Of a DNA stretch of 6,716 nucleotides, positions 1-5,428 are shown one piece after another; the stretch's first letter is position 1; each line of letters opens with the position of its first letter. The notes below the pieces were generated by a model, which was given only the letters and a program-made list of their open reading frames with translations, had not been told where the DNA came from and searched no databases. A program made the position numbers and the translations under genes. Source of the DNA: Paracoccaceae bacterium (GTDB taxonomy: Bacteria; Pseudomonadota; Alphaproteobacteria; Rhodobacterales; Rhodobacteraceae); contig PXDM01000455.1 in the NCBI GenBank assembly GCA_003565055.1, forward strand, positions 1 to 6,716, read 5' to 3'.

Positions 1-750
1 AAATCCCTGCCCCCCCCGCGCGACACCCAGACCGATGGCGGTCGCCGCATTGTCACCCGCCCCGCCCGCGACCGGGATGCCGGGGGTCAGCCCGAATTCC
101 TGCGCCAAAGCCGCGCGCAGATGGCCCGACACGCCCGCGCCTTCGACCAGTGTGGGCATCTGCTCGCGCGTCATGCCGGAGGCGGTGAGCAAGTCATCAG
201 ACCAGTCCCGCGCCCCGGTATCGAGCCAGCTCGTCCCCGCCGCATCCGACATTTCCGCGACATGCCCGCCGGTCAGCCAGAGCCGCAGATAATCCTTCGG
301 CAAAAGCACCTTGGCCGCGCGCGCGAACAGATCCGGCTCATGCCGCGCCATCCAGACGAGTTTTGGCGCGGTGAAGCCCGGAAAGACGATATTGCCGCTG
401 ATCGCCCGAAACTGCGGCTCCGCGTCGAGCGCTGCGGCCTCGGCATGCGCGCGGGTGTCGTTCCACAGGATCGAAGGACGCAGCACCTTGTCCGAAGCGT
501 CGAGCACCGTCGCGCCATGCATCTGGCCCGAAAGCCCGATGCCCGCAATCGCTGCCATGTCGATCTGAGCGCCAAGCGCGCGCAACACGCCCTCGGCCGC
601 TGTGATCCAGTCCGCAGGGTCTTGCTCCGACCAGCCGGGATAGGGCCGCGCGACACTCAGCGGCGCAGACGCTTCCGCCACCACTGCGCCGCTGTCGTCA
701 ATCACGAGCCCTTTCAGGCCCGATGTGCCAAGGTCCAGTCCCAGATACAT
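1..750 (-). CDS. xylB: Xylulokinase, N-terminal 250 residues (cut by left edge)
   Basis: FGGY-family sugar kinase that phosphorylates D-xylulose with ATP to give D-xylulose 5-phosphate in the cytoplasm. I translated it by hand: it begins MYLGLDLGTSGLKG, with the phosphate-binding loop at residues 6-13 and Asp6. Further motifs are GQMHGAT (75-81), WNDTR (96-100), PGFTAPKL (124-131), LLPKDYLRL (149-157) and MSDAAGT (167-173). AGGAGDNAA (228-236) places Asp233 at the position known as the catalytic base in E. coli XylB. Similarity to remembered E. coli XylB runs throughout without gaps of note. About 250 of the usual ~480 residues are present; the C-terminal half lies beyond the window. The ATG at 750-748 overlaps the xylG stop by one base (TGATG), and an AAAAGG Shine-Dalgarno lies 7 nt upstream, so translation is probably coupled to xylG. 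Its presence implies the isomerase route of xylose use. An eight-C run at 10-17 is read in frame as Arg-Gly-Gly. Confidence 0.95.
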   Translation of the reverse strand, partial: MYLGLDLGTSGLKGLVIDDSGAVVAEASAPLSVARPYPGWSEQDPADWITAAEGVLRALGAQIDMAAIAGIGLSGQMHGATVLDASDKVLRPSILWNDTRAHAEAAALDAEPQFRAISGNIVFPGFTAPKLVWMARHEPDLFARAAKVLLPKDYLRLWLTGGHVAEMSDAAGTSWLDTGARDWSDDLLTASGMTREQMPTLVEGAGVSGHLRAALAQEFGLTPGIPVAGGAGDNAATAIGLGVARGGQGF

Positions 751-1496
751 CACGCGGCCTTTTCCGGCTTCTTGCCCATGATGATCATCGACAGAATGTC
801 ATCCTCGGTCACATCCTCAACCCGCTCGGTCCCGATCAGCTGGCCGTTTTTCATCACGGACACGCGGTCGCAAAGCTCCATCATCTCGCGCGTGTCATGG
901 CTGATCAGGAAAATCCCAAGACCCTGCCCCTTCAATTCCTTGATCAGATCCGCGACCATCTTGGTTTCATGCACGCCCAGCGCCGCTGTCGGTTCATCCA
1001 TGATCAGGATGCGCGCGTTGAAATAGACCGCGCGCGCAATCGCCACGGATTGCCGCTGGCCGCCTGACAGGGCGCTCACCGGCTCGGCGATCTTGCGGAA
1101 ATTTGGGTTCAGCCGCGCCATGATCTTGCGCGTCTCCGATTCCATCCGGCTGTCATCGAGAAAGCCGAACATCGTGCGCAGCTCACGCCCCAGAAACAGG
1201 TTCGCGGGCGCAGGCAGGTTGTCCGCAAGGGCAAGCGTCTGATGGATCGTCTCGATATTATAGGCGCGGGCGTCGCGGGGGCTGTTGATCGTGGCCTTTT
1301 TGCCGTCGATCCAGATCTCGCCACTATCGGCGCGATACGCCCCCGACAGGATCTTGATCAGCGTCGATTTGCCCGCGCCGTTATGGCCCAGAAGCCCCAC
1401 GACCTCGCCCGGATAGAGGTCGATCGACACATCATCGACCGCCTGCACACCGCCGAAAGCAATCGAGAGATTGCGGATGTCTACAAGTGGCGTCAT
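750..1496 (-). CDS. xylG: Xylose ABC transporter ATP-binding protein, single-cassette type
   Basis: Cytoplasmic ATPase subunit that powers xylose import through XylH. The 248-residue protein has one complete ABC cassette: Walker A GHNGAGKST (37-45), Q-loop Gln86 in IETIHQTLALADNL, signature LSGGQRQ (143-149), Walker B ILIMDEPT (163-170) and switch His200 in LISHD. The NLFLGRE segment (99-105) is typical of carbohydrate uptake (CUT2) ATPases. The E. coli homologues XylG, RbsA and MglA are ~500-residue tandem fusions; this protein has only one cassette, as in the rhizobial fructose ATPase FrcA, so a homodimer is inferred. It is not a truncated tandem gene, since it ends normally with a charged tail and is followed at once by xylB. 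It starts 3 nt after the xylH stop, with GAAAGGG 7 nt upstream of the ATG. Sugar specificity comes from the neighbours, not from this protein. Confidence 0.93.
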   Translation of the reverse strand: MTPLVDIRNLSIAFGGVQAVDDVSIDLYPGEVVGLLGHNGAGKSTLIKILSGAYRADSGEIWIDGKKATINSPRDARAYNIETIHQTLALADNLPAPANLFLGRELRTMFGFLDDSRMESETRKIMARLNPNFRKIAEPVSALSGGQRQSVAIARAVYFNARILIMDEPTAALGVHETKMVADLIKELKGQGLGIFLISHDTREMMELCDRVSVMKNGQLIGTERVEDVTEDDILSMIIMGKKPEKAA

Positions 1497-1499
1497 GGC

Positions 1500-2807
1500 T
1501 CAACCCTTTCCGGTGCGGCGGCGATAGATGATGTCGATCAGCACCGCGAGCACGAGCACCGAGCCCACGACGATGTTCTGCAAGGGCGCGTCGACGCCAA
1601 CCATGGCCATGCCCGATTGCAGCGATTGCATGATCAGCGCGCCCAGAATCGCGCCGTAGATCGTGCCCAGACCACCCGCGAGCGCTGTGCCACCGATCAC
1701 CGCTGCGGCGATCACGCGCAACTCGTCGAGCGTGCCGATATCGTTGGAATGGTTCGTCAACCGGGCCGAAGCCACCACCGCCGAGATCGCACAGAGCGCG
1801 CCCATGATGGCGAAAACCTTGACCGTCAGAAGCCGCGTATTGATGCCCGACAACTCTGCCGCCTGCGGATTGCCGCCCGCTGCGAAAATGTAGCGCCCCA
1901 GCCGCGTCTTGCGCGCCACGATGGTCATCACGACCGCGACGACGATCAAGAGCAGCACCGAAATCGGCAGGCCATACACCTCGGTATAGCCCTCGGGCAT
2001 GACCTCGCCGCGCGCCTCGAATTCGCGGCGCAGACGGGCGGCGGGCACTTCATAGGAGTTGAGGATCTTGATGAAGCCCAGAATCGCGCCCGCGATGATC
2101 GCACCCAGCGCGAATTCAGCCCAGAGCGGCTTGACCGGAAACTGGTGCCGCAGCTTGTCGCGCCGCTTGGCCCAGAGCGCACCCAAGGCAGCGAGCGTCG
2201 CGACGATGCCCAGCACCCAGGACCAGAACTCGCCCAGCGTGCCATTGATGCCGCCGAACATCTGAAATGTCGGGTCCAGCGGGCCAATGGTCTGCCCATT
2301 GGTCAGATACCAGCCCGTATTGCGCCACACGAGCAAGCCACCCAGCGTGACGATGAAGGCCGGGATCATCAGATAGCCCGTCAGCCAGCCCTGAAACGCC
2401 CCGATCACCGCGCCTGTCACCAGCCCTGCGCCAATCGCCAGCCAGGGGATCATCGGGTGCCCCAGCGGCAGGCCCAGATATTGCGGCAGCCACGCGGTCT
2501 GCATCATGGCCATGACCGCCGAACAGGTCGCCAGAAGTGCCCCCACCGACAGGTCGATGTGGCGCGTGACGATCACGAAAACCATGCCAGTGGCCATGAT
2601 CGCCACACTGACGGTCTGGATCGTCAGGTTGAAGATATTGCGCGGGGTCAGAAAGCGGCCATCGGTCAGCAGGTTGAAGACAACCAGCACAGCGATGAAC
2701 GCGCCGATCATGCCCAGCAGGCGCGTGTCCAGCTCCAGCGTGTCGGATAGCCGGGGGCGGGCCGATGCCTTGGATTTGGCAGCGGCAGAGGTGTCAGAGG
2801 TGCTCAT
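1500..2807 (-). CDS. xylH: Xylose ABC transporter permease
   Basis: Inner-membrane channel subunit of the xylose importer, of the branched-chain/ribose permease superfamily (BPD_transp_2, CUT2 class). It has 435 residues. A polar, Ser/Ala/Lys-rich cytoplasmic N-terminus of about 28 residues is followed by many hydrophobic spans, clearly visible at about 30-47, 62-80, 87-104, 120-138, 145-160, 196-211, 230-248, 280-298, 328-346, 364-395 and 410-427. Family motifs are TRHIDLSVGALLA (81-93), the ATPase-coupling loop AAGGNPQAAELSGIN (309-323) and the helix AAAVIGGTALAGGLGT (367-382). It is longer than E. coli XylH (~393 residues), with extra length mainly in the polar loop around 212-278, which also contains one hydrophobic stretch. 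The ATG at 2807 has AGGA 8 nt upstream. It lies 77 bp downstream of xylF across a hairpin and 3 nt upstream of xylG, so it belongs to the same operon. The assignment as a xylose rather than general pentose permease rests on xylF and xylB. Confidence 0.92.
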   Translation of the reverse strand: MSTSDTSAAAKSKASARPRLSDTLELDTRLLGMIGAFIAVLVVFNLLTDGRFLTPRNIFNLTIQTVSVAIMATGMVFVIVTRHIDLSVGALLATCSAVMAMMQTAWLPQYLGLPLGHPMIPWLAIGAGLVTGAVIGAFQGWLTGYLMIPAFIVTLGGLLVWRNTGWYLTNGQTIGPLDPTFQMFGGINGTLGEFWSWVLGIVATLAALGALWAKRRDKLRHQFPVKPLWAEFALGAIIAGAILGFIKILNSYEVPAARLRREFEARGEVMPEGYTEVYGLPISVLLLIVVAVVMTIVARKTRLGRYIFAAGGNPQAAELSGINTRLLTVKVFAIMGALCAISAVVASARLTNHSNDIGTLDELRVIAAAVIGGTALAGGLGTIYGAILGALIMQSLQSGMAMVGVDAPLQNIVVGSVLVLAVLIDIIYRRRTGKG

Positions 2808-2843
2808 GGGAAAAATCCTGCCTTGGGGCGGGGATGCGCATCA

Positions 2844-2869
2844 GGGGCGCGCAACGCGCGCACGCCCCC
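2844..2869 (-). promoter_or_regulatory. GC-rich intergenic hairpin between xylF and xylH
   Basis: In the 77-bp gap between xylF and xylH the leftward transcript can fold as GCGCGC-GTT-GCGCGC, extended by GGG/CCC past a 3-nt bulge. No U-run follows, so it is not a classical intrinsic terminator. In binding-protein-dependent transport operons, hairpins at this place often protect the upstream mRNA or partly attenuate transcription, so that the binding protein outnumbers the membrane subunits. That role is inferred here from position and shape only. Confidence 0.5.
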
Positions 2870-2884
2870 AGCGTCAGATTTGGC

Positions 2885-3910
2885 TCAGTCGCAGGGCGCA
2901 GGGCCACCGCTTACGCCCTGGCAGAGCGCTTCGCGGCTGATCCAGCCTGCATCGACCACCAGCGACAGGTTGTCGGCTGTCACAGGTACCGGCTCAAGGA
3001 ACATCGACACCATTTCCGTGCCTGCAGGCGAGGTCCACATCTCGGCCCCCTCGATATCCGCCATCGCCGTGCCGCCCGCGAGCTGCACCGCGATCTCCGC
3101 CGCGTTGCGACCCAGATCGCGCGCATCTTTCCATACGCTCACGGTCTGCGTGCCCAGCGCGATGCGGTTCAGCGCCGCGTGATCGCCATCCTGCCCGGAC
3201 ACCGGAATGCCCTGCATCCCCTGTGCGGTCAGCGCGGCCACAGCCCCGCCCGCTGTGCCGTCATTCGACGCCACGACCGCATCCACATTATTGTCCTGCG
3301 CGGTCAGGATCTGCTCCATGTTGCGCTGTGCATTGGCGGGCAGCCAGCCATCCGTGTAAGCCTCGCCCACGATCACGATATCGCCCGCGTCAATCGCGGC
3401 TTGCAGCACTTCCTGCTGGCCACCGCGCAGGAAATCCGCGTTGGGGTCGGTGGGCGAGCCCTTGATCATGACGTAATTGCCAGTCGGCGCCTGCTCCAGC
3501 ACTGCGCGGGCCTGCATGCGGCCGACTTCGACATTGTCAAAGGTCAGGTAAAAGGCGCGGCTGTCCTCGACCAGGCGGTCATAGGCGACAACGGGGATGC
3601 CCTCATCGGCTGCGGCCTGCACAGCCGGACCGATGGCGGCGGCGTCCTGCGCGAGCACGATCAGCGCGTCGACCCCTTGGGCGATCAGGCTTTCAATGTC
3701 GGACAACTGCTTGGATGCGGACGATTGCGCATCGGCGGAAACATAGCTCGCGCCTGCCTCATCGAGCGCCGCGCGGATCGCGGCTTCATCGGTCTGCCAG
3801 CGCTCTTCCTGAAAATTCGACCAGCTCACACCGATGGTGAGCGAATCGGCCCATGCCGCAGAGCTGAAGCCGAGCGTCGCGGCAATCGCCGCGGTCATGA
3901 TCTTGTTCAT
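2885..3910 (-). CDS. xylF: Periplasmic D-xylose-binding protein precursor
   Basis: Solute-binding subunit that captures D-xylose in the periplasm and delivers it to XylH. It has 341 residues. Residues 1-21 form a Sec signal peptide with Lys3, a hydrophobic core and an AWA|DS cleavage site. The mature part is a two-lobed LacI/RbsB-type binding fold (Peripla_BP_4) and closely matches remembered E. coli XylF. Matching motifs are ERWQ (36-39), AYDR (109-112), TFDN (123-126), GNYVMIKGSPTDPNA (144-158), DGWLPANA (187-194), ASNDGTAGG (214-222) and SGQDGD (238-243). These conserved Arg, Asp, Asn and Trp residues line the sugar pocket in this family, so xylose is the likely ligand. I chose the ATG at 3910 because GGGAGGAA lies just upstream and a signal peptide follows at once; a longer in-frame start at 4018 would run through the promoter. 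The only two cysteines, Cys330 and Cys340, sit in the C-terminal tail and could form a disulfide. Confidence 0.95.
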   Translation of the reverse strand: MNKIMTAAIAATLGFSSAAWADSLTIGVSWSNFQEERWQTDEAAIRAALDEAGASYVSADAQSSASKQLSDIESLIAQGVDALIVLAQDAAAIGPAVQAAADEGIPVVAYDRLVEDSRAFYLTFDNVEVGRMQARAVLEQAPTGNYVMIKGSPTDPNADFLRGGQQEVLQAAIDAGDIVIVGEAYTDGWLPANAQRNMEQILTAQDNNVDAVVASNDGTAGGAVAALTAQGMQGIPVSGQDGDHAALNRIALGTQTVSVWKDARDLGRNAAEIAVQLAGGTAMADIEGAEMWTSPAGTEMVSMFLEPVPVTADNLSLVVDAGWISREALCQGVSGGPAPCD

Positions 3911-3913
3911 GTG

Positions 3914-3921
3914 TTCCTCCC
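3914..3921 (-). promoter_or_regulatory. Ribosome binding site of xylF
   Basis: On the minus strand GGGAGGAA precedes the ATG, with 5 nt between GGAGG and the start codon. It is the strongest Shine-Dalgarno in the leftward operon and fixes the xylF start at 3910. It fits the high expression expected of a binding protein. Confidence 0.8.
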
Positions 3922-3934
3922 TAGAACGTGGTCG

Positions 3935-3958
3935 GGCCGAGTCGTTCCTCGTTCGGCC
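3935..3958 (-). promoter_or_regulatory. Inverted repeat in the xylF leader
   Basis: GGCCGA and TCGGCC form a perfect 6-bp stem around a 12-nt loop, between the proposed xylF promoter and its ribosome binding site. An alternative inner pairing (CGAG/CTCG) is also possible. It could be a 5'-leader hairpin that stabilises the transcript, or a protein-binding dyad. No riboswitch architecture is apparent. Function unknown. Confidence 0.35.
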
Positions 3959-3968
3959 TGATCCTGAA

Positions 3969-3996
3969 ACAATGCCATGTATTTTTCGGCTGTCAA
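3969..3996 (-). promoter_or_regulatory. Proposed sigma70-type promoter of the xylF operon
   Basis: The minus strand has a perfect -35 box TTGACA (3996-3991), then a 16-nt spacer and CATTGT (3974-3969) as a weak -10 with 3 of 6 consensus matches. Transcription would begin near 3962, giving a leader of about 50 nt. The -35 hexamer lies inside the palindrome at 3991-4009, so a repressor bound there would block polymerase. The weak -10 is the main doubt. Confidence 0.5.
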
Positions 3997-4009
3997 ATTT
4001 AATTTTACA
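3991..4009. promoter_or_regulatory. Candidate XylR (ROK) operator palindrome
   Basis: The 19-bp sequence TGTCAAATTTAATTTTACA is symmetric about position 4000: 8 of 9 pairs match, with only 3994/4006 breaking it. AT-rich inverted repeats of about this size are typical targets of ROK and other dimeric sugar repressors. It lies in the divergent region between xylF and the ROK gene and covers the TTGACA box proposed for xylF, so repression without xylose and release with xylose is the natural model. Binding by XylR is inferred from location and symmetry, not from a known consensus. Confidence 0.6.
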
Positions 4010-4057
4010 AAACTGCACGATTTTTAGCGGATATTTTGATGGAATTCACATTTTTCC

Positions 4058-4087
4058 TTGCCATCCGACCTCTTTCCCCGCTTTATT
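4058..4087 (+). promoter_or_regulatory. Possible sigma70-type promoter of xylR
   Basis: TTGCCA (4058-4063, 5 of 6 to the -35 consensus) is followed after 18 nt by TTTATT (4082-4087, 4 of 6 to the -10 consensus). Transcription would start near 4094, about 33 nt before the xylR ATG. The region is AT-rich, so other -10 choices such as CTTTAT or TATTAA are possible. Confidence 0.4.
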
Positions 4088-4108
4088 AATTCATCCAGCG
4101 AATTTAAT
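4085..4108. repeat. Imperfect inverted repeat at the xylR leader, possible second operator
   Basis: ATTAATTC (4085-4092) and GAATTTAAT (4100-4108) are inverted copies that differ by one inserted base, around a 7-nt centre. The right arm contains AATTTAAT (4101-4108), the exact 8-bp core of the palindrome at 3991-4009 (3996-4003), displaced by 105 bp. The element overlaps the proposed xylR -10 and start of transcription, so it could serve autorepression. It is much less symmetric than the first site and may be chance in AT-rich DNA. Confidence 0.35.
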
Positions 4109-4116
4109 CTTGGAGG

Positions 4117-4121
4117 GGAGG
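4117..4121 (+). promoter_or_regulatory. Ribosome binding site of xylR
   Basis: GGAGG, within the longer purine tract at 4112-4121, ends 5 nt before the ATG at 4127. It decides the xylR start against an in-frame TTG at 4058, which would overlap the proposed -35 box and add 23 unconvincing residues. Confidence 0.75.
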
Positions 4122-4126
4122 CCAAG

Positions 4127-5428
4127 ATGACCCCGCATGACATCCACCCCCGGCCCGACGCGCCGCGCGCCGCCCTTCCGGGCTGCGGGCCATTGCTCAC
4201 GGACCTGACCGGGGCCATGCCGCGCCCCTTGCGGCAGGTTCTATTCGAATTCGTCCGCGCCCATGGCAGCACCACCCGCGCCGAGATGGGCCGCCGGCTG
4301 GGCGTCAGTGCCGCCTCGGTCAGTGCCGTGACCAGCGATCTGATCGCCGAGGGGTTTCTGCGCGAAACCGCCGATCCCGACACGCCCGACACGGACCCGC
4401 CGCGCAGCGCACGCGGGCGGCCCCCCGTCAGCCTGCAAGTCGCGTCCGAGGCCCATCACGTCATCGGCGTCAAGCTCGGCGATCTGCGCCATACGGCAGT
4501 GCTCAGCGATTTCGCAGGCCAGCGCATCGCGGATCTGAGCCTGCCGACGCGCCCCAATCGCAAAAGCGCCGCCATCCTGATCGCCGAGGCCCGCGCGCTG
4601 GTCGACCAGTTGCTGGCACAGCAGGGCATGACGCGCGCGCAGATCCGCTGTGTCGGTCTGGGCATGGCGGGCATGGTCGATTACGCCACGGGCAACGTGC
4701 CTTGGTCGCCCATGCTGGATGCGCCGGGACTTGGGCTGCGCGCACAGTTCGAAGCCGCGCTGGGCGTGCCTGCTTATCTCGACAATGACGCCAATCTGCT
4801 GACCCTGGCAGAGCTGTGGTTCGGCGGCGGGCGCGGCAAATCCGATTTCGCCGTGGTCACGATCGAACATGGCGTCGGCATGGGGCTGGTGCTGTTCAAC
4901 CAGCTCTACCGGGGCGCGCGCGGGATGGGGATGGAGCTGGGCCATACCAAGGTCCAGCTCGACGGGGCGCTGTGCCGCTGCGGCAAGCGCGGCTGTCTGG
5001 AAGCTTATGTCGCCGATTATGCGCTGGCCCGCGAAGCCGCAACCGCGCTTGACCAGCACGCCAGCTTTTCCGACAGCCCCTTGGCGCTGCTGGAATCGCT
5101 CTTTTCCGAAGCGCGGCGCGGCAATGAGGCCGCGCTCTCGATCTTCCGCCGCGCCGGGCGCTATCTGGCGCTGGGCCTGTCCAATGTCGCGCAGATGTTC
5201 GACCCCGAAGTGATCATCCTCTCGGGCGGACGGATGCAATACGATTACCTCTACGCGCGCGAGGTTCTGGCCGAGATGCAGGCCATGACGCTCACCGGCG
5301 CACGTGCGCCCGCCCGCGTCGAAATCCACGCCTGGGGTGATCTGGTCTGGGCGCAGGGGGCCGTGGCTTTGGCGCTCGGGCAGTTGACCGATGATCTGCT
5401 GGGCGCGCAGCGGCAGGGGGCTGCATGA
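4127..5428 (+). CDS. xylR: ROK-family transcriptional regulator, probable xylose repressor
   Basis: Cytoplasmic DNA-binding repressor, inferred to bind the xylF/xylR region and to be released by xylose or a related effector. It has 433 residues. A winged helix-turn-helix lies at about 33-83 (TTRAEMGRRLGVSAASVSAVTSDL, written here as residues 49-72, with recognition helix about 61-72). A Pro/Asp-rich linker (82-100) leads to a ROK sugar-kinase-like domain (from 111). That domain has GLGMAGMVD (177-185), the conserved DNDAN (219-223), the ExGH motif (Glu270-His273) and a zinc site made of His273 with CRCGKRGC (Cys283, Cys285, Cys290). The usual DxGGT phosphate loop is replaced by KLGDLR (116-121), so it should bind sugar without phosphorylating it. 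Proteobacterial xylR is often an AraC-type activator; this is the unrelated ROK type. Its gene is divergent from xylFHGB, which supports the role, but the exact effector is not visible. Confidence 0.88.
   Translation: MTPHDIHPRPDAPRAALPGCGPLLTDLTGAMPRPLRQVLFEFVRAHGSTTRAEMGRRLGVSAASVSAVTSDLIAEGFLRETADPDTPDTDPPRSARGRPPVSLQVASEAHHVIGVKLGDLRHTAVLSDFAGQRIADLSLPTRPNRKSAAILIAEARALVDQLLAQQGMTRAQIRCVGLGMAGMVDYATGNVPWSPMLDAPGLGLRAQFEAALGVPAYLDNDANLLTLAELWFGGGRGKSDFAVVTIEHGVGMGLVLFNQLYRGARGMGMELGHTKVQLDGALCRCGKRGCLEAYVADYALAREAATALDQHASFSDSPLALLESLFSEARRGNEAALSIFRRAGRYLALGLSNVAQMFDPEVIILSGGRMQYDYLYAREVLAEMQAMTLTGARAPARVEIHAWGDLVWAQGAVALALGQLTDDLLGAQRQGAA

Noticed and set aside
10..17. Eight-C run as a possible frameshift or phase-variable tract in xylB
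   Set aside because: Translation through it stays in frame and continues the xylulokinase pattern (GLGVARGGQGF), so there is no sign of a frame change within the window.
121..1026. Open frame of about 300 codons on the plus strand
   Set aside because: Antisense to xylB and xylG, both of which have unmistakable family motifs.
1242..2750. Open frame of about 500 codons on the plus strand
   Set aside because: It lies wholly antisense to xylG and xylH, is rich in Arg, His, Asp and Gln with no recognisable domain, and is the expected by-product of GC-rich coding sequence on the other strand.
2844..2869. Rho-independent terminator after xylF
   Set aside because: The stem is GC-rich, but no run of U follows on the transcribed strand, and the downstream xylHGB genes clearly belong to the same operon.
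2765..3961. Open frame of about 400 codons on the plus strand
   Set aside because: Antisense to xylF and its promoter. It is Arg/His-rich without domain features.
2885..4018. Longer xylF beginning at 4018
   Set aside because: The 36 extra residues would be encoded by the operator and promoter region and would bury the signal peptide; the ATG at 3910 has an excellent ribosome binding site.
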